Positions 11,581 through 20,339 of a stretch of DNA of 64,000 nucleotides are shown one piece after another. Below the pieces are notes generated by a model that saw only the letters and a program-made list of their open reading frames with translations, was not told the DNA's origin and did not search any database. This stretch comes from Diabrotica undecimpunctata. Its lineage: Eukaryota > Arthropoda > Insecta > Coleoptera > Chrysomelidae. The position numbers and the translations under genes are program-made. The stretch is taken from contig NC_092808.1 of assembly GCF_040954645.1 (NCBI RefSeq), forward strand, positions 79,402,389 through 79,466,388, given 5' to 3'. Within the stretch, counting starts at the first letter, position 1. Every line of letters starts with the position of its first letter.

Positions 11581-13137
11581 GAACGAAGCCTGTTGTGGAA
11601 GTTCGATTGTTGGCCCTTCTTCTTCCTTCTTTGTAGAATTGTTTTTCTTTGTTTTCGCTATTTTCTTTTTAAATAGAACAATAATTGTTATAATTATTCC
11701 AATGTACAATAGTGTTGTCCAAATACTTGGAACGTGATACACAGGCGTAGTTTGTAATATGGGTCTTAATTCATGATTTGGAATATCTTTAAGTTTTAAT
11801 GAATTTAACGTTATTTCCATTGGTGCTATTTTAAGAATGTCGAGATTTAATTGTGGTACGTTTATCATCATTGGTTGTCCTGATGTGACATCTTGAAAGG
11901 TTAACTCTTTATTCTGAAATATAATTTTACATGGTGTGTTCTCTATGAGATAAATTCCGTTTAGGATTTTTATTTGCGTCTCTTCTGCACATTTAATGAG
12001 TATTTTTTCTTCTTTAGGAAAGACAGCTAAATATTGGTTAATTTCTGGGATAATTTCGATATGGTTTAATGGAATTTTCGCTTTTAAGTATTGGCAGTGT
12101 GTGGAGATGCCATGAAATAGAATTTCATCTTCACATTAGTGTTCGTGGTTGATTTGGAGATAACCAGGACATTGAAAGATCTTACCATAAGTACAAATGT
12201 CATTTAGAGGAATTGTTATTTTTTCGTTTTTTAATAAATATCTTGAGTTTGGTAACATGATAACAAATTCTGACTTACTTTTAGCTGGGATTGGTAATAA
12301 TTTATAAAGGTCGAAATTAGATTCATAATTAATAGGAATTGAAAGAAAATATTGTATTTGGTTCTTTTCTATTTTACATGTTATTTGTAAAATAGCTTCG
12401 AAATCTAAAATGTTTTCATATTTTACTTCAAAGGGTAGTTGTGTTTTATAATGTGATGAAATTTTTTGGAGTTCATTATATAATTCACTGGACTTAATAA
12501 TGCTAGGATGTAATGTTTTTAGTTTACAAAATGTAATAGAATTTTGGACATTTTCCATTGTATTGAGTATTAGGTTGTATGTTATTATAATTTCGTTAAA
12601 CATGTCTTTTAAATAGTTGACGTTTTCAAGATTTGTTTGGAAGTCTACTATATTTTTTATTGCCAAAATTTTTGATTTTAAATTAATTTCATTTTCTTGT
12701 ATGTTTTGAATTGTTTCATTAAAATTATTGATAATTTCGTGACTTAGCGAATACTGGTTATTGATTTGGCTTTGCAAGTTTGCTTCATTCGTCTTTAAGT
12801 GTTCTAGTATTGAGTTAATTTTTTCGCCATCTTCGGCATCTAAATTTCCTGTTACAGCTTTAATAATTGAACCGAACCCATTGATTATACCTCTTTTATT
12901 TCTTTGCAATTTTGTATGTATGTTTAGATTTTCAAATTGTTCCTCAATGTTATTTTTGACGTACTGTGCTAGATTAACATAATTTTTTGTTTCGTTATTA
13001 AAAAATTTACAATTAGAAAGATTATTTTTCAGGTGATCATATTGTATATTTAAGCTATCATATTCTTCTAAAAGCGGATTTAAATTGTAGTAATGGACAA
13101 ATGTGTGGCTAGATTTTTGAAGTTTTGCAGGTCCCAA
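11578..13137 (-). pseudogene. env: env, interrupted by one in-frame stop
   Basis: The gene encodes an errantivirus envelope glycoprotein of the type related to baculovirus F proteins. The first part (13137-12136, 333 codons) contains a furin-type RNKR site followed by a Gly-rich hydrophobic segment typical of a fusion peptide, with long helical regions after it. A TAA at 12136-12138 ends that part. The same frame then stays open to 11578, including the last 97 codons, which hold a membrane anchor (about 11680-11740) and a short Lys-rich cytoplasmic tail. Thus one nonsense codon separates the ectodomain from its anchor. The listed start is not ATG. The frame is open upstream into the end of pol, as expected if env is made from a spliced mRNA. 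Whether the stop is a mutation or is read through cannot be told here. Confidence 0.85.
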
Positions 13138-13175
13138 TTTGATTGGTAGTATGCCTAGATTATGGGTAACATCTT

Positions 13176-16100
13176 TTATTTGGATTGCTGCGCATCCGAT
13201 TGCGAGGAACCTGAAAATTTGTAAGGTTTTCTTTTAGGTCGTTTGACGTTAGAAAAGTGGATATTTTCGGCAGTATTTTTATGACAAGTAACTATTTTCG
13301 CGGTTTTTCTTTTTTTATTAATTTTACTTATTTCTTCAGCATTGTATTTATTTTTTGTTTTACCTTGGAATTGTCTGTTACGCACAAATATTTTAGTCGG
13401 GATTGTTTCAGGCAATTCTTCTCGTTTTTCGTTAGCTTTTGAGATTACTTTTTCTTTTACGTTTTGTAAAGATTTATTGATATTAGAATAAAGTATTTTC
13501 ATCTTTTCTTTATGGTTTGAAATATAATTATTTAAAACTTGTTGCTCGATATTGATATCAAAAGGAGAATTATTATCTATATGTCCCGTAATCAGCTCGT
13601 ATGGTTTCATTTTTGTTACTGAATGGATGCTATTATTATAGGCTAGTAAGGCATAATTTATTTTATGTTCAATATGGTCATTTTTATATTCTTTTTGATT
13701 ATTTAGTAGTCTAACGTGTTCAATGATCGTAGAATGAAATCTCTCGGCAATTCCATTAGACTCTGGATGTTGAGAGCTTATAAAATGTACTTTTACCTTG
13801 TGTAACTCTAACAGTTCTTTGACAACTGAATTTTTTAATTCGGTTCCATTATCAGATATTATTTGTTCTGGTATGCAGTGATGAGTAAAATATCGAATTA
13901 ATGCATTCGCTACTTCAATGCCTTGAGCTGAATTTATTTTGTATAGTTGACCATATTTAGAAAAAGAATCTATTATAGTTAAAAATTTTGTATTTTCCAA
14001 CGTAATCGAATCTAGGTGTACAATTTGGAAGGGTTTAGTTGCAGTAGGTGTTATATTGAACATGGGTTTGACAGGTTTCCTGTCGTACTTTGTTAATTGG
14101 CAAATTTCACAATCATTTATGAAGGTTTGGATAGATGCTCTTTGATTCGGCCAATAATATAAGGCCTTTATTCTACTTTCTGTTTCATCTAATCCTCTGT
14201 GGTTTTGTTTTCCTTCGTGATAATTTTTTATTATTTCCTCAATTTCATTTGGTGGAACATCAATTAGCTTCTTGGTGCATTTAATAAGAGATAATTGCGA
14301 AGATTTGAAATATTTTTGTATGACGTTACTAAATATTTCATATATAGGATCTTCGAAGTACAAATGATATTTAACTTTAGGTGCTATATATTCTTTTACA
14401 AATTTTACTATGTCGCGTTCAGTGTCATTTTTTGAGAATTGTACAAGAATTCTTTGTTTTTTATCATAAAGTTTTATAATAGATGGTGCTGCTGGTTCGT
14501 AATTAACTTGAGAAATGATAATTTGATTCATTCCAGTGTTTACCGAGCTTTCTGATATAGGTATACCTGTAATCGGATTTTCTTTGTTTGTATGGATTGT
14601 AACACCGTCGCTATCATGGGAATCTTCATCATTGGCATCTTGGTCATTTATTATTTCATCGGGTTCAACAATCAAAGACTCTGAATCTACATTATTTGGG
14701 GTTCCTAATAATGTTTCATCAAAATTTTCTATATAGTCGAAGAAATTTGGAGGTGTTTCGGGTTCTATGTCTTGAGTTTCATTTGCATTTAATCGTATTC
14801 TTGATAGACAATCACTATTTGTGTTTAGAGCACCTTTTTTATAAACAATCTCATAGTCATATTCTTCGAGTTTTAGTCTCCAGCGAACTAATTTTGAGCT
14901 AGGATCTTTTAACGAAAATAGCCATTGAAGAGGCTTATGATCTGTCACGAGAGTCACACGACGACCAAAAATGTATGGACGAAAATATTTAACAGCCCAA
15001 ACTATAGCGAGGAGTTCCTTTTCGATCGTAGAGTAGTTTATTTCTGAATCATTCAATGTTCTACTCGCATAAGCAATTGGTAGATCAGAACCTATTTTTC
15101 CTTGACTTAAAACTGCACCTATTGCAAAGCTACTCGCATCTGTTGTCAGATTAAATGGTTTCGTAAAGTCAGGGTACTGTAAAATAGGTTCATTTGTAAG
15201 AAGATCTTTACAAATATTAAAGCATTCAACATAATCTGCGTCTTTAATATTTATTTCGTTATTCTTCTTCAGTCGCATTGTTAAGGGTTTTGTAATTTTT
15301 GAAAAATCTTTAATAAATTTCCGATAATATCCCAATAGTCCTAGGAATCCTTTTAATTGTTTCGTTGTAGCAGGTATTGGGAAGTGTTTTATAGCCTTTA
15401 TTTTTTCTGGGTTTGGCTTTACTCCGTCTGGAGTGACAATATGACCTAAGTAGGCCACTTCTTTTTTTAAAAATTCAGATTTATCCAACTGTATCTTAAA
15501 GTTGGATTCACGTAGTCTCTGGAATACTTCTTTTAAATTTATGAGATGTTCTTGGAGGCTAGTACTAAATATTATGATATCATCTAGGTAGACAAGGCAT
15601 TTTTCGTTTTGTATGCCTCTCAATATGTTATCCATTACCCTCTGGAATGTAGCTGGGGCATTTCTAAGGCCAAATGGCATTCTTAAAAATTCATAATGCC
15701 CGTTTTCGGTGTTGAAAGCGGTTTTTGGGATGTCTTCTTCTGCCATTTCTATCTGGTGAAACCCAGATGCTAAGTCTAGCGTGGTAAAGTACTGACAACG
15801 CCCTAATTTGTCCAAGAGATCAGTAATATTTGGAAGTGGATATCTATCTCCTAAAGTGATAGCATTTAAACGTCGGTAGTCAACTACAACGCGAAATTTA
15901 GGTTTGTTGGAGGCATCGAGTTTTTTAGGAACCACCCAAATCGGTGAGGACCATGGAGAACTAGACGGTCTGATGATATTTTGGTCTAACATGCCTTGAA
16001 TTTGATTTTGGACTTCTTTACGATATATTTCCGGATATCTGTATGATTTAGAATATATTGGAATCTCGTTAGAAGTTTTTATATTATGTTTTATTTTATT

Positions 16101-16880
16101 AGTGAAAGACAATTGGTTGCCCTCAATATGAAAAATGTCCGAATATTCTCTTATTAGTTTTAAAATGGAATTCCGCTCTTCGGTATTCATATGTTCGGTA
16201 CGGATTTTCGAAATATCAAATTTAAATTTTTCGGTATATATAGAATTAAGATTGGGATAATTTATTTGTTCGTATTCATCGAACTTTTCAACTTCTATTG
16301 GTGAACTTAAATCAACTTTAAAATGGGACTCTGATGAGTTCGTAATAGTGCATAGAGCTTCATTATTAACAACTCTTGTAATACATTGGGGAATTTCTAA
16401 TTTTCCTAATTTTGTATACGGTACAATTACGTCACCATTTTCTATATTTTTTATGTTTAACCTAATTACTTGTTCGGAACGTGGAGACACTACTATACAA
16501 TTCGTGCTGCCAGCGACCGGTCTATAATAGAAAATTTTAATTGAGCAAGTAGGTGTTTTTAGTAAATTATTTACTAAATCAATATTTGCTTGTAATAATT
16601 TTAAATTATCTAATCCTAATAAGCAATCGAAATAATCGTGAAACTTAAATATATGATAATTTAATTTTAGCGGCTTTTTATGCCTAAATATTGACGAAGA
16701 AGGAATTACGGTACAGAAATTTTCCTTGGTTGTTCCAAGAGCAGTAGAAATTTGAAATGGTTTTTTGTATATTGAATTTTTAAAATATTTGTCACCTATT
16801 TTTGGTGTAATAAAAGATTTAGTGCTCCCGGTATCTATTAAAACTTTTAAATTATGTTCAGGGAAAATTATGTACGGCAA
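13176..16880 (-). CDS. pol: pol: protease, reverse transcriptase, RNase H, integrase
   Basis: An intact 1,234-codon polyprotein frame. The aspartic protease has 'LIDTGSTKSF' at about residue 13. The RT has 'PFGLRNAPATFQRVMD' and the active-site 'YLDDIIIFS' near residue 430. RNase H has 'TTDASSFAIGAVLSQ' near 579 and 'TDHKPLQWLF'. The integrase has an HHCC segment near 885-925, then catalytic Asp in 'HLDSITL', Asp in 'SDNGTE' and Glu in 'GIAERFHS' near 957, 1010 and 1043. The listed first codon is TTG. The frame is open upstream through the end of gag, so pol is most likely made by -1 frameshifting at 16949-16955. All catalytic residues I can check are present. The product would copy genomic RNA in virus-like particles and integrate the DNA. 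Confidence 0.95.
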   Translation of the reverse strand: MPYIIFPEHNLKVLIDTGSTKSFITPKIGDKYFKNSIYKKPFQISTALGTTKENFCTVIPSSSIFRHKKPLKLNYHIFKFHDYFDCLLGLDNLKLLQANIDLVNNLLKTPTCSIKIFYYRPVAGSTNCIVVSPRSEQVIRLNIKNIENGDVIVPYTKLGKLEIPQCITRVVNNEALCTITNSSESHFKVDLSSPIEVEKFDEYEQINYPNLNSIYTEKFKFDISKIRTEHMNTEERNSILKLIREYSDIFHIEGNQLSFTNKIKHNIKTSNEIPIYSKSYRYPEIYRKEVQNQIQGMLDQNIIRPSSSPWSSPIWVVPKKLDASNKPKFRVVVDYRRLNAITLGDRYPLPNITDLLDKLGRCQYFTTLDLASGFHQIEMAEEDIPKTAFNTENGHYEFLRMPFGLRNAPATFQRVMDNILRGIQNEKCLVYLDDIIIFSTSLQEHLINLKEVFQRLRESNFKIQLDKSEFLKKEVAYLGHIVTPDGVKPNPEKIKAIKHFPIPATTKQLKGFLGLLGYYRKFIKDFSKITKPLTMRLKKNNEINIKDADYVECFNICKDLLTNEPILQYPDFTKPFNLTTDASSFAIGAVLSQGKIGSDLPIAYASRTLNDSEINYSTIEKELLAIVWAVKYFRPYIFGRRVTLVTDHKPLQWLFSLKDPSSKLVRWRLKLEEYDYEIVYKKGALNTNSDCLSRIRLNANETQDIEPETPPNFFDYIENFDETLLGTPNNVDSESLIVEPDEIINDQDANDEDSHDSDGVTIHTNKENPITGIPISESSVNTGMNQIIISQVNYEPAAPSIIKLYDKKQRILVQFSKNDTERDIVKFVKEYIAPKVKYHLYFEDPIYEIFSNVIQKYFKSSQLSLIKCTKKLIDVPPNEIEEIIKNYHEGKQNHRGLDETESRIKALYYWPNQRASIQTFINDCEICQLTKYDRKPVKPMFNITPTATKPFQIVHLDSITLENTKFLTIIDSFSKYGQLYKINSAQGIEVANALIRYFTHHCIPEQIISDNGTELKNSVVKELLELHKVKVHFISSQHPESNGIAERFHSTIIEHVRLLNNQKEYKNDHIEHKINYALLAYNNSIHSVTKMKPYELITGHIDNNSPFDINIEQQVLNNYISNHKEKMKILYSNINKSLQNVKEKVISKANEKREELPETIPTKIFVRNRQFQGKTKNKYNAEEISKINKKRKTAKIVTCHKNTAENIHFSNVKRPKRKPYKFSGSSQSDAQQSK
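13211..13212 (-). other. Candidate env splice acceptor
   Basis: In element sense a pyrimidine-leaning AAATTTTCAG precedes an open env frame that overlaps the last codons of pol and encodes a short hydrophobic leader. Gypsy-group env proteins are made from a spliced subgenomic RNA, so this AG is a sensible acceptor. The donor was not identified. Confidence 0.45.
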
Positions 16881-16912
16881 TTCGCATTCTTTGTTAGTTA
16901 GGTTTAATAATT

Positions 16913-18133
16913 CTACATGCTGTGGTTTTCTTCCGAGGCTAGCTCCTCTAAAAAATGGTCTTGGGATGAACTTTCAGGACAATCTATATTATCTATATTA
17001 TAAAGTTCTTCCGCGATAATATTTTTATTTTGGCTTGCAAAATTATTGGGGTTACGGAAATGGGTCCTATTTTGGAAGTTTTGCGTTGGTCTGTACGTAT
17101 TATTAGTCGTTGTACTCATCGGAGTAGGGTTTGGGAATTTTCTATTCGGATTTGGCTTGAAAGCATCATTGTTTCCATTAAAATTTGAGTTTTTGCTTGT
17201 ACTAGGATTATTTTGGAAAGAAGATTGTCTCATATATTGAGAATTCGGAGGATGTATAGGGTTTTTCTGTGTTGAAAATTGATTCCTTTGTGTGTATTGA
17301 ATTTGGGGTTGATGTATAATTTGTTGGTTTTGTCGGAAATTGGATTTTGGCCTGGATGAATAATTATTATTTTGATAAAGTTTGGGATTTTTACTGTGAG
17401 AGGAATTATTTTGTTCGAGATATATTTGAAAATCGTTTGTCAGAATGCCTAATGCAGAATTTAAATCTGGAGGATTCTTTGTACGCATTAGGGTTCCAAG
17501 AGGTTCTTTTAACCCACGTAACAGTACTCTTAATGCTAAATTCCGGAAAAAGCTACCGAGAATATTAATCTCAACCATATGTTCGGTTTTTGTAGACAAA
17601 ACAGATATTTGATGATTTAATAGGTGTTGAATTCGGTTATAAAAATCGAATGGGGATTCATTGCCTTGTTTTAAATCTGAAATTTCTATGCTTAAAGTAT
17701 AAATATCTCTTTTATCTGAATACGAATTTATCAAAGCATCTTTTAAATCCTGCCAAGTTCTAAGAATACAAGAAGAAATATTAATTGCGGCTTCGCCTTT
17801 TATTTTTGCTATAATACTTGACATCAAATATTCATTTTGAAAATCATTTACATCCGCAGCATTATAAAATTTATTTACAAGTTTTTCGCAAATTTCTAAA
17901 AATCTAGGAAGTAATGTATGATTTCCATCAAAATCTGGAATCATATCTAAGTATTCTTTCTTTAATTGTGGAACTGCCATTTTAAATTTATTATTTAATT
18001 TTAATATTTCTGAAATTATTTTATTATTACTATTAAAATGTAAATTAGTTAAAATTGAGTCAGAATCTGTATCTGAGTTACTACTCTCTGAATAATCAGT
18101 ATCTAGTGTTAAATTAGGCTCTCTATATGACAT
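16913..18133 (-). CDS. gag: gag polyprotein
   Basis: An intact 406-codon ORF starting at ATG 18133. The N-terminus is Ser/Asp-rich. The middle has the capsid-like segment of gypsy gags ('LLPRFLEICEKLVNKFY', 'IAKIKGEAA', 'TWQDLKDALINSYSD'). The C-terminal third is Asn/Gln/Pro-rich without a CCHC knuckle, as is usual for errantivirus gag proteins. It would form the particle core. Its 3' end overlaps pol in the -1 frame and contains the slippery heptamer. Confidence 0.9.
   Translation of the reverse strand: MSYREPNLTLDTDYSESSNSDTDSDSILTNLHFNSNNKIISEILKLNNKFKMAVPQLKKEYLDMIPDFDGNHTLLPRFLEICEKLVNKFYNAADVNDFQNEYLMSSIIAKIKGEAAINISSCILRTWQDLKDALINSYSDKRDIYTLSIEISDLKQGNESPFDFYNRIQHLLNHQISVLSTKTEHMVEINILGSFFRNLALRVLLRGLKEPLGTLMRTKNPPDLNSALGILTNDFQIYLEQNNSSHSKNPKLYQNNNYSSRPKSNFRQNQQIIHQPQIQYTQRNQFSTQKNPIHPPNSQYMRQSSFQNNPSTSKNSNFNGNNDAFKPNPNRKFPNPTPMSTTTNNTYRPTQNFQNRTHFRNPNNFASQNKNIIAEELYNIDNIDCPESSSQDHFLEELASEENHSM
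16949..16955 (-). promoter_or_regulatory. -1 ribosomal frameshift site U UUU UUA
   Basis: In the gag frame the message reads CAT TTT TTA, giving the canonical slippery heptamer T TTT TTA about 36 bases before the gag stop. Pol occupies the -1 frame and is open across the overlap. A downstream stimulatory structure was not worked out. Confidence 0.8.
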
Positions 18134-18365
18134 TAATTCACTTACAGTAATGTAGCGATCTTGTCCATGGAATACCTTGCTTTGGAACTGGATCTAGAGA
18201 CACTCACAATATTCACTTGAAAGTCCCTCCGGTATAGAAGTACGAATCTTCTCGTCAGGTTACTCAATTCGCCCAACTGGAATTCACTTCGCGAATATGG
18301 TTCAAATGGTCAAAAAATCGTAGAAACGAACCGAGAGTTATATTCATTAACGCCCGTTTGACCAT
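18134..18365 (-). other. Errantivirus 5' leader
   Basis: About 230 bases between the primer-binding site and the gag ATG. It should hold packaging signals and the env splice donor. I cannot assign either from sequence alone. Confidence 0.6.
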
Positions 18366-18382
18366 CCAATCTGACTGCGCCA
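18366..18382 (-). other. Primer-binding site, tRNA-Ser type
   Basis: In element sense TGGCGCAGTC directly follows the 5' LTR. It is complementary to the 3' end expected of insect tRNA-Ser (…GACTGCGCCA), the primer known for 17.6 and 297. Matching falls off after 10 bases. Confidence 0.8.
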
Positions 18383-18630
18383 AATATATTTGAGTTTTCC
18401 AAAACTATATTTTTAAAAAATATTTATTTAACACAAAATACTAACAATAGGTTTTACTACGATAAAAGCAGAATCTAGACTAACTAACAATATGATTTTT
18501 ATACAGAAAAGAAATATAATATTAAAAGTATAACATTCGGAACATATGTTGTCTTAATCAGCGTTCTTCAGTTCACTGGACTTGGGTCATTACCTCATTA
18601 AAGCTTAGTTCGTAATTTATGGGTCGATAA

Positions 18631-18632
<2 letters not shown>
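18382..18632 (-). repeat. 5' LTR of the errantivirus
   Basis: This partner of 11318-11568 reads as identical over 251 bases. The promoter and transcription start should lie within it. Its outer edge abuts (TA)n and its inner edge meets the primer-binding site. Confidence 0.95.

Positions 18633-18693
<61 letters not shown>
18633..18693. repeat. (TA)n microsatellite at the errantivirus 5' border
   Basis: The TA run begins directly after the LTR end. See the matching tract at 11249-11317. Confidence 0.95.
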
Positions 18694-18697
<4 letters not shown>

Positions 18698-19998
18698 ATG
18701 ATTGTTTATTTTGACTTTAATCTTAGTTTATTGAGCCAATAAAAAAGAATTATAACTTATTTGTTATCAAAAGTAAAATAATCCTTATATTACCTGTGTT
18801 CGATGGATTCAAAAGATTTTCTAGTTGTCTTTTATCGGGGTAGAGAAAAAAGGATAAGAATACAAATATATTATATTACAAAGATTTACGCTTCTTTATT
18901 TTATATGAACGAATAAAACAATTATTAAATTATGTCGTTATCTTATCAATCAGCATACAAGAAAATAAATCAAATTTTTATGATAATAAGATTATAAAGC
19001 TACATACATTTATATTACGAGAAAACCAATTTTACTTAAAATTTTCTTTACTTAAAACAAGAAACAACAAAACTTTAAACTTTTGATTAGCCTAACAAAA
19101 CCTCAGTTCTTAAATTTGATTTCTAATGACCATGATGTCAAACCGATCCTTCACAGATATAAAATTCAATTGTACAAACACTTACAGCTTATTTTCTTCT
19201 TGAGTTGTATGTTGGAAAATACCCAGAAAAGTCCAGTCTCTTCAACGATATGATCTCTCCTCTTTGGCACCTCGGCTCTTTCTTAACGTCTCTGCAAACC
19301 TCCTGCAGACTACAAAAAAAACACCTGATTCACATCTCCAAACTCAGCTACTTATTTATGACAACCAGGACCTCCTTTTGTCAACTTGATGCCGTAAGAA
19401 TACTTTTACATATACTTTATAAAATGCCCACGGTAGATACAAGGACCTCTTTTAATCTCCTTCTTCAAACTATTCACTTCTTTTCGTTACGCCGGTATCC
19501 AAACTCACGAACCACACCCTATCTTGAGACAAACGACTGTTTCCTTTCGATGACCAAAATATGACTAACTTCTCCCGTCTCATGATCGGCTCACAAATTC
19601 CCATTTTAAAACGACCGTCCAATCAAAATCTCAAATTGTGTTTACCATGATTTTGGAAAAGCCTAATTTCGGTTTCAGAGAAAAACTAAATAGCTTACTT
19701 TAAAATTGGTTTTGTCAATACATCATTTATACATTTCAAAAGATTAGAATATGGTCATTTAATACTCGACTATACAAACAATGAAAAGAATAACTTACAG
19801 GTAAAATGTCTTCTAATTCTAAACAAAGGTTTTTTGATAATTTTGTTTGAAACGGAAAAAGGTACAAATTTCTATTCTGATCTACACTAAATATTATCTT
19901 AAATTACTATATACATTTTTGTTTATAATGATATCTTAAAATTTTATTCCGATGGATATTTTTATTTATTTTTCTTTGGTTGGGAAAGAAAAAGTATG

Positions 19999-20064
<66 letters not shown>

Positions 20065-20212
20065 CAATCACATTCGTTTATCAACAGAGTAAAATTGTAG
20101 TAATAAAAATCAAGATTTAAGGTTTCATTTTAGAGTATTTTTCTTGTTTATACATTAATGTTTACAAGTCTTACGTTTATAATCAAAATTATTGAAGATA
20201 CACTTCCACTAT
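18694..20212. other. Unassigned AT-rich DNA, possible solo LTR start
   Basis: The left edge reads TGTTATGATTGTTTATTTTG, closely like the sequence after the TA run at about 26718 (TGTTATGATGTATTG...). Both may be LTR edges of related elements. A 119-codon frame at 19205-19564 has no recognised motif and lies in a pyrimidine-rich stretch, so I do not call it a gene. A (TA)n tract lies at 20002-20062. Confidence 0.35.
20002..20062. repeat. (TA)n microsatellite
   Basis: About 61 bases of pure AT repeat, roughly 150 bases outside the 3' end of the intact LINE. Confidence 0.95.
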
Positions 20213-20226
20213 TCACAATTATTCTT
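20213..20226. repeat. Target-site duplication, left copy
   Basis: TCACAATTATTCTT occurs here against the LINE poly-A end and again at 25765-25778 outside its 5' end. The 14-base match brackets the whole element. The two final T bases here could also belong to the poly-T run. Confidence 0.8.
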
Positions 20227-20339
20227 TTTTTTTTTTTTTTTTATTTAAACAAATATACCCGCATCAACCACTAAGGGTTATTAGCGGGGGGACATACACA
20301 AACAGTAAGATACATATTGTTGCATAAAAAAAATATTTT

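Larger units (their letters stand above)
11318..18632 (-). mobile_element. Near-intact errantivirus-type gypsy retrotransposon
   Basis: A complete 7.3-kb LTR element in the minus orientation. From the right it has a 5' LTR, a tRNA-Ser-type primer site, a leader, gag, pol (protease, RT, RNase H, integrase), env, a polypurine tract and a 3' LTR. Gag and pol are fully open, and env has a single in-frame stop. The two LTRs match base for base by eye at a constant offset of 7064, implying very recent insertion. Both flanks are (TA)n. Errantiviruses such as 17.6 and 297 are known to prefer TATA-like targets, so this fits, although the target duplication cannot be resolved within the microsatellite. 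The env gene places it among gypsy-like insect endogenous retroviruses. Confidence 0.95.

Noticed and set aside
19205..19564. 119-codon ORF with ATG-like start
   Set aside because: No domain, no homologous motif and pyrimidine-rich DNA. Probably chance or part of an unrecognised LTR.
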